Source: Streptomyces acidiscabies (GTDB taxonomy: Bacteria > Actinomycetota > Actinomycetes > Streptomycetales > Streptomycetaceae). Taken from it: a stretch of 64,000 nt of DNA. Shown piece after piece: positions 17,060 to 24,910 of the stretch. The notes under the pieces are model-generated. The model saw nothing but the letters and a program-made list of their open reading frames with translations. It was not told the DNA's origin and made no database searches. The stretch is taken from positions 4,298,001 through 4,362,000 of the forward strand of contig NZ_JAGJBY010000001.1 in the NCBI RefSeq assembly GCF_020010905.1, given 5' to 3'. The position numbers and the translations under genes were made by a program. The stretch's first letter is position 1, and every line of letters begins with the position of its first letter.

Positions 17060-20000
17060 TCAGCCTCCGGTGGTTCCGGTACGGGCCAGGGGTGCGGTCA
17101 GCTCGGCCAGGGCCGCCCGGAACGCGTCGCGCAGGCGGGCGGCGGTCGTGGCCGGGACGAGGTGTTCCTGGTGTTCGAGGCGGAACACGAGACGGTCGCC
17201 GTCCCGCGCGCCGTACAGGCTCACCGCGAACGCGGTGTCGCGCGGCGGGACGTCGACGGCTCGGACCTCGACGCCGTCCAGGGTCTGGTGGGCCTGGGAC
17301 CAAGGGATCGCGAAACCGTCGCCGAGCAGGCCGTCGGCGGACTGCTGGAACGTCAATATCGCCTGGAACAAGGGGTTCTGGCCGTGCCTCGGGGGTTCCA
17401 GCTCGCGGACCAGCCGGGCGAACGGTACGGCCGCGCTCCGCTGGGCCGCGCGGACCTCCTGCGCGGTGCGGGCGCGCAGGTCCTGCGGGTCGGCTCGGAA
17501 GTCGCTCAGCAGCGGGACCATGTCGACCAGACAGCCGACGGTTCCCGCGAAACGCCAGTCGTCCCGGTGGTGGTACGGGGTGCCGATGACGATGCGCTCC
17601 TCGCCGGTCACTTCGTGGAGCGCGCGGAGCCAGGCGGTGGCCAGGAGCACGAAGGGGGTCTGGCCGTGGGCCTTCGCGTCCTCGTAGACCTCGGCCGCGT
17701 CCGTCGCGAAGTCGAGGAGGGAGGCGGGGGTGCGGCGACGGGGGGTGGCGGAGGCCGCCGGGAAGAGGAGGTGGTCGCGCAAGGGGCGCCACTTCTCGGC
17801 GACTTCGGCGAGTTGGGCCTCGGTGGCGGGGGTGCGGTGGCGGAGCCACTCGGCGGCGGTGGGGGGTTCGGTGGGGGTGGGGAGGTCGATGCCCAGGAGG
17901 TCGGCGAGGAGGTCGGCGAGGACGATGCGGAGGGACCAGTAGTCGACGACTGTGTGGTGGGCGGTGAGGAGGAGGGTGGTGGCGTCGGGGGAGGTGATCG
18001 CGGCTGCGCGGACGAGGGGGCCTCGGGTGAGGTCGAAGCGGCGGTGGGCGATGCTTTTGAGGCGGGCTCGGTCGGGGAGGGCGTCGCCGGGGACGGGGTT
18101 TTCGAGGGGCGTGCCGCCGGGGCGGGTGCCGTCGGCCTCCCAGTGCGTGAAGTCCAGCGGCAGGGCGCCGGGTTCGTGCACGACCTGCGTCGCCGTCCCC
18201 GGCTCACCCAGCGTCGTCCGCAGCGCCGCGTGCCGGGCGGTGACGGCGGTGAGCGCGGCGCGGATGCGGGCCGGGTCGAGGCGGTGGCCGATGCGCAGGG
18301 CGACGGGGAGGTTGTGCGCGGTGTCCTCGGAGAGCAACTCGTGGCGGAACTGGAACTGCACCTGGCCTTCGGTCGCGGGGTGGACACCGAGGTCGGCTCC
18401 GCCGGAGAGGCTGGCGGGGTCGGCGGGGTTGGTGCGATCGGCTCCGGCGGCGCGGCCGACGGGGTCGGTGAGGCCGGCGCCCGGCTCCCCGGCGTCCGGT
18501 TCCGGCGTACGGCCGAGTGCCTCGGCGATGTCGTCGAGCGAGCGGTCGCCGTAGAACAACTCCGTGTCCAGGCGCCGCCCGGACTGCCGCTCGATGCCGC
18601 CGCGCAGGGCGACCAGCTTCAGCGAGTCCAGCCCCAGGGCCGCCAGCGGCAGCGCGAAGTCCTCGGCGCCGGGTTCGGCGCCCGCGTGGGCCGCGACGAG
18701 GCGGGCGAGCATGGCGCGGAGAGCCTCGGGGCCCGCGCCCGGGGCGGAGGCGGCGGGGGAGCCTGCTGGGCTCGGTGCCAGGAGAGCGGGCGCCCCGGCC
18801 TGGCCCCGCGCCGGGAGAGCGGAGGATTCGGTCCCACCCCGCGCCGGGAGAGCGGAGGACCCGGTCTCGCCCTGCGTCGTCGGGTTCCCGGTGCTCGACG
18901 TGCCGAGCAGCCTCAACCCGCCCTCCAGGAACCGCTTCCGCGTCTCGGCCCGCCGTATCTTCCCGCTGGACGTCTTGGGGATCGACCCGGGGTAGACGAG
19001 CACCACGTCGGCCAGGTCGAGACCGCACTCGGCCCCCACCCGGCGCCGTACCGCCGCACCCAGCTCCGCCACCGCCGCCGTGTCCGACCGCAGCCGCGCC
19101 ACCGCACCCCGCGCGGCCTCCGCGACGAGCACCACGCGCGGCTCCGCCAGCTCCGGCTGGAACGCCGCCGCGCAGCCCCGCCGCAGGTCGTCGGAGGCGG
19201 CGGACGCGAGGTTCTCGACGTCGTACGGGTAGAAGTTGCGCCCGGCGACGATGATCAGGTCCTTGCTGCGGCCGACCGGATAGAGCCGGCCGTCGCGCAG
19301 CGCGCCCAGGTCACCGGTGCGCAGGAAGGTCCCGTCCCGGCCCTCGACGCGCGCGCGGAAGGTGTCCTCGGACGCCTCGGGGCGTTCCCAGTAGCCGCCC
19401 GCGACTCCGGGCCCGCGTACGCAGATCTCGCCGATCTCCCCGTCCGGCAGGGCGCGCCCGTCCGCCGAGCGGATCACGATCTCCGTGTCGACGGCGGCCC
19501 GCCCGCAGGAGACGACGTCCAGACGGTCGGCGTCGTCCGGGGGTGCGTCCTCCAGTCGGCCGCTCTCCACCGCGCGCCGGCTCAGCGACAGCGCCTCGTA
19601 CCCGGCCATGGGCTCCGCACCGGACACGAACAGCGTGGCCTCCGCCAGCCCGTAACACGGGTACAGCGCACCCCGGTCGAAGCCGTGACGGCCGTACAGG
19701 TCCGCGAAACGCTCCAGCGTCGCCGGGATGATCGGCTCGGCCCCGTTGAAGGCGATGCGCCAGGACGAGAGGTCGAGGCCCGCGAGGCGCTCGGGATCGT
19801 GGCGGTCGGCGAGGAGCTGGTACGCGAAGTTGGGCCCGCCGGAACAGGTCGCCCCGTACCGCGAGACCGCCTCCGGCCAGCTCAGCGGGTCGTGGATGAA
19901 CGCGAACGTGTCGAGCAGTACCGCCCGTACGCCCAGGTACAGCGGCAGCAGCGCCGTACCGATGAGCCCCATGTCGTGGTAGAGCGGCAGCCAGCTGAGG

Positions 20001-20605
20001 ATGACGTCGTCCGCGCGGACCCCGAATCCGGCCGCGATGGCGCGGTCGTTCTCGGCGAGGTTGCCGTGCCCGACCATGACGCCCTTGGGGGTGCCGGTCG
20101 AGCCGGAGGTGTACTGGAGGAACGCGAGGTCGCCGGCGCGCGGCAGGGGGAGCGACGCGGAGTGCCCGGCCGCCCTGATCTCCTCGACGCTGTGCAGGCG
20201 CAGCCCGTCGGCGGCGGACCGGAGGTGGTCGAGCAGCAGATCGACGGTGAGCGCGTGGGTGGGACGGCAGTCCTGGACGACCGCCTCGATCCGGTCCAGT
20301 TTCGCCCCGGGGCGCGGCGGGTACAGCGGCACGGCCACCGTCCCGGCGTACAGGCAGCCGAGGAACGCGGTCAGGTAGTCGAGGCCGGGCGGCAGCAGGA
20401 GCAGGACGCGGTCACCGGGTCGCGCGGTCGTGCGCAGGAACGCGGCGACGGTGAGCGCGGATTGCTCCAGCTCCCGGTAGCTGACGGTGCGGTCGGCGTC
20501 GCCCTGCGGGGAGGCGAAGACGTACGCGGTGTCGTCGGGTCGGACGGCGGCCCAGTGGGAGAGGGCGGCGGGGAGGGTGGGGAACTCAGGCACGGTGACC
20601 GGCAC
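17060..20605 (-). CDS. FAAL-ACP-C lipo-initiation protein
   Basis: This 1181-residue protein opens the assembly line. Residues 1-570 are a fatty acyl-AMP ligase: YTSGSTGTPKG (165-175), WLPLYHDMGLIG (205-216), the FAAL-type VPLYPPRPG (92-100) and the C-terminal KTSSGKIRR (544-552). A low-complexity linker (570-625) contains three 11-residue repeats. The ACP (625-700) has GLDSLK with Ser661 for the phosphopantetheine arm. The condensation domain (745-1170) has HHTVVDY at 883-889, a Gly-to-Tyr change in HHxxxDG. The expected job is to activate a free fatty acid as acyl-AMP, load the ACP, and acylate the first amino acid held on the next protein. GTG at 20605 overlaps the aldolase gene by 20 bases; a second GTG at 20593 is possible. 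Confidence 0.93.
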   Translation of the reverse strand: MPVTVPEFPTLPAALSHWAAVRPDDTAYVFASPQGDADRTVSYRELEQSALTVAAFLRTTARPGDRVLLLLPPGLDYLTAFLGCLYAGTVAVPLYPPRPGAKLDRIEAVVQDCRPTHALTVDLLLDHLRSAADGLRLHSVEEIRAAGHSASLPLPRAGDLAFLQYTSGSTGTPKGVMVGHGNLAENDRAIAAGFGVRADDVILSWLPLYHDMGLIGTALLPLYLGVRAVLLDTFAFIHDPLSWPEAVSRYGATCSGGPNFAYQLLADRHDPERLAGLDLSSWRIAFNGAEPIIPATLERFADLYGRHGFDRGALYPCYGLAEATLFVSGAEPMAGYEALSLSRRAVESGRLEDAPPDDADRLDVVSCGRAAVDTEIVIRSADGRALPDGEIGEICVRGPGVAGGYWERPEASEDTFRARVEGRDGTFLRTGDLGALRDGRLYPVGRSKDLIIVAGRNFYPYDVENLASAASDDLRRGCAAAFQPELAEPRVVLVAEAARGAVARLRSDTAAVAELGAAVRRRVGAECGLDLADVVLVYPGSIPKTSSGKIRRAETRKRFLEGGLRLLGTSSTGNPTTQGETGSSALPARGGTESSALPARGQAGAPALLAPSPAGSPAASAPGAGPEALRAMLARLVAAHAGAEPGAEDFALPLAALGLDSLKLVALRGGIERQSGRRLDTELFYGDRSLDDIAEALGRTPEPDAGEPGAGLTDPVGRAAGADRTNPADPASLSGGADLGVHPATEGQVQFQFRHELLSEDTAHNLPVALRIGHRLDPARIRAALTAVTARHAALRTTLGEPGTATQVVHEPGALPLDFTHWEADGTRPGGTPLENPVPGDALPDRARLKSIAHRRFDLTRGPLVRAAAITSPDATTLLLTAHHTVVDYWSLRIVLADLLADLLGIDLPTPTEPPTAAEWLRHRTPATEAQLAEVAEKWRPLRDHLLFPAASATPRRRTPASLLDFATDAAEVYEDAKAHGQTPFVLLATAWLRALHEVTGEERIVIGTPYHHRDDWRFAGTVGCLVDMVPLLSDFRADPQDLRARTAQEVRAAQRSAAVPFARLVRELEPPRHGQNPLFQAILTFQQSADGLLGDGFAIPWSQAHQTLDGVEVRAVDVPPRDTAFAVSLYGARDGDRLVFRLEHQEHLVPATTAARLRDAFRAALAELTAPLARTGTTGG
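18775..18873 (-). repeat. Three 33-bp tandem repeats in FAAL-ACP linker
   Basis: Three contiguous 33-base units start at 18775, 18808 and 18841. The second and third share their first 19 bases exactly and differ little after that; the first is more diverged. They keep the reading frame and encode the 11-residue units GETGSSALPAR, GGTESSALPAR and GQAGAPALLAP. This is a coding minisatellite in a flexible linker, so copy number may vary between strains without breaking the protein. Confidence 0.8.
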
Positions 20606-21653
20606 CCGCTTCCACCGGAACGCTCGCCAGGACGCGCGCGACGACCTCGATCGCCTCGTCGATGTCCTTCTCGCCCACCCCGCGATGCGTGACCGCCCGC
20701 AGCCGTCCGTGCCCCAACTCCGCGACGGCCAGCCCGTGTTGAGAGGCGGCCTCGGCGAACGTCTGCCACGTGAACCGGGGATCGGTGACCCGGAACATGA
20801 CGATGTTGGTCCGGTGCTCGGCGGGAAGGACGTCGATGCCCTCGAGCCCCGCGAGCCCGGCGGCGAGCCGCTCCGCGTTGCGGTGGTCCTCGGCCAGCCG
20901 CCCGGCGTTCTCGATGGCGAGGATGCCCGCCGCCGCGATCACCCCGGTCTGCCGCATCCCGCCGCCGAGCAGCTTCCTGATCCGGCGTACCCGCCCGACG
21001 AAGTCCGCCGTCCCGACGGCCAGCGAACCGATGGGCGCGGACAGCCCCTTGGAGAGGCAGAACTGGACGGAGTCGGCGTACCGGGCGATGTCCGCGACGG
21101 GGACGCCCGCGCCGACGGCCGCGTTGAAGAGCCGGGCGCCGTCGAGGTGGACCGGCACGCCGCGCTCGTCGGCGAACCGGCGTACGTCGGCGAGGTAGTC
21201 CAGCGGCAGGACGCTGCCGCCGGAGCGGTTGTGGGTGTTCTCCAGGCAGATCAGCGCGGGCAGCGCGAACTGCGGGTCGTCGGGGTCGTCGGGGAACCCC
21301 TTCGCGAGGTCGGTGAGCAGCAGCCGGCCGTCCGGCTGGGTGGGGACCGGCTCGTAGACGATGCCACCGGCGACGGAGGCGCCGCCGGCCTCGTAGATGT
21401 AGATGTCGCTCTCGTCGCCGACCAGCACCTTCGTGCCGCGCGGGGCGTGCGCCATGATCGAGGCGAGGTTGGCCATGGTGCCGCTCGGCAGGAAGCAGGC
21501 CGCCTCCTTGCCGAGGGTGGCGGCGGCCAGCTCCTCCAGGCGGTTGGTGGTGGGGTCCTCGCCGTAGACGTCGTCCCCGAGGGGTGCCTCGCCCATCGCC
21601 CGGCGCATCTCCGGGGTCGGCAGGGTGAATGTGTCGCTGCGCAGCTCGATCAC
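20586..21653 (-). CDS. Threonine aldolase-like PLP enzyme
   Basis: This 355-residue fold-type I PLP enzyme matches low-specificity L-threonine aldolase in length and motifs. It begins with IELRSDTFTLPTPEMR, has the aspartate region HLDGARLFNA (Asp171) and the PLP lysine Lys202 in CLSKGLSAPIGS. The family cleaves beta-hydroxy amino acids to glycine plus an aldehyde, or runs in reverse to make them. In this operon it could supply a beta-hydroxy amino acid building block, or remove threonine or allo-threonine. GTG at 21653-21651 overlaps the stop of the PLP/ATP-grasp gene by four bases (GTGA). The family is clear; the role in the pathway is inference. Confidence 0.9.
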   Translation of the reverse strand: MIELRSDTFTLPTPEMRRAMGEAPLGDDVYGEDPTTNRLEELAAATLGKEAACFLPSGTMANLASIMAHAPRGTKVLVGDESDIYIYEAGGASVAGGIVYEPVPTQPDGRLLLTDLAKGFPDDPDDPQFALPALICLENTHNRSGGSVLPLDYLADVRRFADERGVPVHLDGARLFNAAVGAGVPVADIARYADSVQFCLSKGLSAPIGSLAVGTADFVGRVRRIRKLLGGGMRQTGVIAAAGILAIENAGRLAEDHRNAERLAAGLAGLEGIDVLPAEHRTNIVMFRVTDPRFTWQTFAEAASQHGLAVAELGHGRLRAVTHRGVGEKDIDEAIEVVARVLASVPVEAGAGHRA

Positions 21654-23932
21654 TGTGCGTGCCCCTCTGTCGCTTCGTCGCCCTCCAGGACGACGGCCGT
21701 GCGGCCGACTGCCTCGGCCAGGATCTTGGTGACCTGCTCATGGGTGTCGCCGTGGGCGATGACGTGGCCCAGGCGGTCGTAGGCGTTGCGGGGCGGGCGG
21801 ACCTCCGCGCCCGGCCGGGCGGTGACGGTCACCCGGTCGACGCCGTCGATGGCGCGCGCCTGGCCGGTGCCGGACAGTTCGGCGAGCTTCCCGGTCCGGT
21901 CGGTCAGCAGGAAGTGGATGCCCGCGTGCCGGACCGGCTCGCGCAGCGGCTCGGGGGGCAGGCCCGCCGCGACCCGTACCTGCTGGTCGAGGAGCTGTAC
22001 GCCGGTGGCGAGCTGGATCAGCTCGGGGATCATCCCGCCCGCGAGCCGCGGGTTGATCTCGATGATCACCGGCCCGTCCGCGGTGAGCCGCACCTCGGTG
22101 TGGGTGGCGCCCAGCGTGATCCCGGCCGCCGTCACGGCCCGGCGTACGGAGCCCTCGACGGCGGCGGCGCGGGCGGGGGAGAGCGGGGCGGGGAACACGT
22201 GCCGGTACTCCACGAAGTGCGGCAGCCCGGTGACGCTCTTCTCGGTGATCCCGACGCAGCGGGTCTCCCCGTCCCAGGTGAACATCTCGACGCTGAACTC
22301 GGGCGCGTCGACGTACTCCTCGATCAGCACGGTCCCGGCCGTCGGCAGGTCCCGCATGTTGAAGCGGATACCGAGGATCGCGCGGGCCTGCGCGAGGGCC
22401 TCCTCCTCGCTGTGGCACAGCAGCACGTTGTTGGACCCGGAGTCGTCGGCGGGCTTGACGACGCACGGCAGCCCCACCGACGCCAGCGCGGCAGGCACCT
22501 CGGCGACGTCGGTGACGGCGACGAACTCCGGCTGCGGCACGCCGTGTTCGCGCAGCCGCTCCCGCAGCAGCGCCTTGTTCCGGCACACGGCGACCGCGTC
22601 GGCCCGGTTCCCGGGCATCCCCAGCCAGGTCGTCAGCTCGGCGACGGCGGGGACGTAGAAGTCGCTGGTGGTCGTCACCCCGGCCAGCTCGTCGCGCCGG
22701 AACGCGTCCTGGACCGTCCGGCGCAGCTCCGCCTGGGAGTTGGTGTCGCAGACGATCACCCGGCACCCGGTCTCGTCGAGCCCCGCGTACCGGGCCGGGG
22801 AACCGGTCAGCAGCACCGGCTCGAAGCCCAGCCGCCGGGCCACGGACAGCGCCAGCATGCCCGTGCCGGTGGTGTTGGACTCCACGAACAGCAGGTGCCC
22901 GCCCGGCGGTTCGGGGTGCTCGCGCAGCGCCGCCACCGACCAGCCGCGTACGACACGGTCGAGCGGTACGGCCTCCGGGGCCTCGCGCGCCTCCAGCGAG
23001 GCCAGCTCCTTGCGGGCCCAGAACTCGTCGTCGTACACCGTGTCCACGTACCGGTCGCCCCGGTCGGGCAGGATGCCCACGATCCGGGTGCCCGGCGCGG
23101 CCTGCGACGCCACGTGCATGAGTACCCGGTACACCGAGCCGGAGGTGTTTCCGGCGAAGACCTGCTGCTCGCGGGCGAGGGCGCGCGTCGATTCGAACGC
23201 CTCGCGGTCGTTGAGCCAGTGCACCTCGTCGACGACCCTGCGGTCCAGGTTCTTCGGCAGGAGGCTGTTGCCGAGCCCGCTCTGGAGGCGCCCCGGCACG
23301 TCCGGCTGCCCGAACAGCACGCTGCCGACCGAGTCGACGCCCACCACCCGCAGCTGCGGATACGCGCGCCGCAGCGCACGAGCCGTCCCGCACAGCGAAC
23401 CGCCGCTGCCGACCGAGCCGACCAGCACGTCCACCGCGCCGAGGTCCTCCTCGATCTCCTCGGCCAGCAGCCGGTAGGCGCCCGGGTTGTCGGGGTTGCT
23501 GTACTGCTGGGGCCAGAACGCGCCGGGCAGACCGGCCATCAGCCGCTCCAGCTCCTCCAGCCGGGCGCTCTGCCAGCCGTGGCTCGTCATGGCCGCCACG
23601 ACGTGCACCTCACAGCCCAGCGCCCGCAGCTTCGCCAGGGTGATGGCGTCGATCCGGGGATCGGTGACGATGTGCACCGGATGCCCCAGCGCCGTCCCCA
23701 CCAGCGCCACACCGAGCGCCATCGTGCCGGAGGAACTCTCCACGATCGGCGCGCCCTCACGCAGCACGCCGGTCCGCCGGGCCTCCAGGAGCATGCTCCG
23801 GGCGACCCGGTCCTTCATCGCGAACAGGTTCTGGAGCTCCAGCTTCGCGTAGACCTCGACTCCGGGCGCGGCGCTGCGCAGGCGCACCAGAGGAGTACGG
23901 CCGACGGCGTCGACCATGCTGTCGAACTTCAC
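21650..23932 (-). CDS. Cysteine-synthase-like PLP domain fused to ATP-grasp ligase
   Basis: This 760-residue protein joins two enzymes. Residues 1 to about 325 are a cysteine synthase/cystathionine beta-synthase-type PLP domain: Lys40 in LFAMKDRVA, the loop SSSGTMALG, and GSVGSGGSLCGTA for phosphate binding. Residues about 330-760 are an ATP-grasp ligase of the amino-acid-ligase type, with VVKPADDSGSNNV, IEEYV and IIEINPRLAGGMIPEL, which carries the metal and ATP ligands. The first half would replace the phosphate of O-phosphothreonine (or phosphoserine) with an amine donor. The second would activate a carboxylate as acyl phosphate to form an amide. GTG at 23932 has GGGGGA upstream and lies 57 bases after the kinase stop. 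The same-polypeptide pairing is the odd feature; the substrates are inference. Confidence 0.92.
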   Translation of the reverse strand: MKFDSMVDAVGRTPLVRLRSAAPGVEVYAKLELQNLFAMKDRVARSMLLEARRTGVLREGAPIVESSSGTMALGVALVGTALGHPVHIVTDPRIDAITLAKLRALGCEVHVVAAMTSHGWQSARLEELERLMAGLPGAFWPQQYSNPDNPGAYRLLAEEIEEDLGAVDVLVGSVGSGGSLCGTARALRRAYPQLRVVGVDSVGSVLFGQPDVPGRLQSGLGNSLLPKNLDRRVVDEVHWLNDREAFESTRALAREQQVFAGNTSGSVYRVLMHVASQAAPGTRIVGILPDRGDRYVDTVYDDEFWARKELASLEAREAPEAVPLDRVVRGWSVAALREHPEPPGGHLLFVESNTTGTGMLALSVARRLGFEPVLLTGSPARYAGLDETGCRVIVCDTNSQAELRRTVQDAFRRDELAGVTTTSDFYVPAVAELTTWLGMPGNRADAVAVCRNKALLRERLREHGVPQPEFVAVTDVAEVPAALASVGLPCVVKPADDSGSNNVLLCHSEEEALAQARAILGIRFNMRDLPTAGTVLIEEYVDAPEFSVEMFTWDGETRCVGITEKSVTGLPHFVEYRHVFPAPLSPARAAAVEGSVRRAVTAAGITLGATHTEVRLTADGPVIIEINPRLAGGMIPELIQLATGVQLLDQQVRVAAGLPPEPLREPVRHAGIHFLLTDRTGKLAELSGTGQARAIDGVDRVTVTARPGAEVRPPRNAYDRLGHVIAHGDTHEQVTKILAEAVGRTAVVLEGDEATEGHAQ

Positions 23933-23989
23933 AGGAAAATCCCCCGAGCAATATCGCGTTCGGTATGTTCGGCCGGCTTGTCGGCCGGT

Positions 23990-24910
23990 TCATTCGCCGC
24001 CGGTGCGGTAACTGTCCGGTCCCATCGACCGGTAGAGCGAGACGGAGCCGGGAAGCGCCGCGCAGGACTTCTGGGCATGGGCCAGCCGGTCCGTGTGATC
24101 AGGGACGTCGTCGCGCAGCAGAATGCCGAGATTCGTCCCGCTGTGCGCCAGCACGAGACCGAGCCCTTCGACCTCGTGGCAAATGCGCAGGAGGTCGTCG
24201 AAACAGTCCCGGGCGACGAGTTTCGTGTTCTTCCGGGCGCTGCGGGTGGAAACTCTGCCGACCGTCTCCAGGTCGCCGTGGCGCAGGGCCTCGCGCAATT
24301 CGTCGAGGAGCGCGCTGTATTCCCTGCGGTCGGCCGCGTCGAAAGGCTTGGGGGAGCGGTTGAAGAGGACCGTGTCGACCGTTCCGCCGATGTCGTGCGC
24401 GACGATCGTCAGCGGCGGCAGGAAGCCGAGCCGCTCCTTCAGGCGGACCTGGCGGTGGTAGAAGGCCACGACGCCCTGGTACATGACGCCGTCCGAGGGC
24501 TCGACGTCCCGCAGCAGCGTCTCGATCTCGCTCTCCGTGAACCGGACGCCGAGCGCGTCGCCCACGGCGTGCGCGGTGGCCACCAGGTCGGCGGACGAGC
24601 TGGCCAGGCCCTTCCCCTCGGGGATCGAGCTGATCAGCGTCAGCAGGCCGCCGCCCTCGATGCCGTGGTCGCGCAGGATGCGCTGGGCGAGGCGGCGGGC
24701 CTTGTGCTTGTGCGCGGGCCTGACCGTGATCTCCCGTGCGCCGCCGACCAGTTGGAAGTCGGCGCGGGAGGTGAGGGAGACGGGGAAGGTGACGAGGAAG
24801 TCGAGGCGGTTCTCGTCGAGGACGCCTTGGAGCAGCTCGCCGAAGGTGCCGTGGGCGTGGCCGGTGCCGGTCGCGGTCGCGTACTCCAGGGTCGTCTCGT
24901 CGGCGGTCAC
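23990..24910 (-). CDS. GHMP kinase, L-threonine kinase-like
   Basis: This 306-residue protein belongs to the GHMP kinase superfamily. The ATP loop IPEGKGLASSSADL (about 96-109) is diagnostic, and the N-terminal GHAHGTFGELLQG (18-29) resembles PduX-type threonine kinases. A C-terminal stretch SGTNLGILL matches the third GHMP motif. The predicted reaction is ATP plus L-threonine to O-phospho-L-threonine. GTG at 24910-24908 overlaps the stop of the lyase gene by four bases (GTGA). Sitting between a lyase and a PLP displacement enzyme, it would provide the leaving group for 2,3-diaminobutyrate synthesis. Homoserine is an alternative substrate. Cobalamin side-chain synthesis, the PduX role, is unlikely because no cobalamin genes are near. 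Confidence 0.88.
   Translation of the reverse strand: MTADETTLEYATATGTGHAHGTFGELLQGVLDENRLDFLVTFPVSLTSRADFQLVGGAREITVRPAHKHKARRLAQRILRDHGIEGGGLLTLISSIPEGKGLASSSADLVATAHAVGDALGVRFTESEIETLLRDVEPSDGVMYQGVVAFYHRQVRLKERLGFLPPLTIVAHDIGGTVDTVLFNRSPKPFDAADRREYSALLDELREALRHGDLETVGRVSTRSARKNTKLVARDCFDDLLRICHEVEGLGLVLAHSGTNLGILLRDDVPDHTDRLAHAQKSCAALPGSVSLYRSMGPDSYRTGGE

Noticed and set aside
23970..23987. GGCCG-N6-CGGCC hairpin between the kinase and PLP/ATP-grasp genes
   Set aside because: A 5-base stem is expected by chance at this GC content, so I do not call an attenuator.
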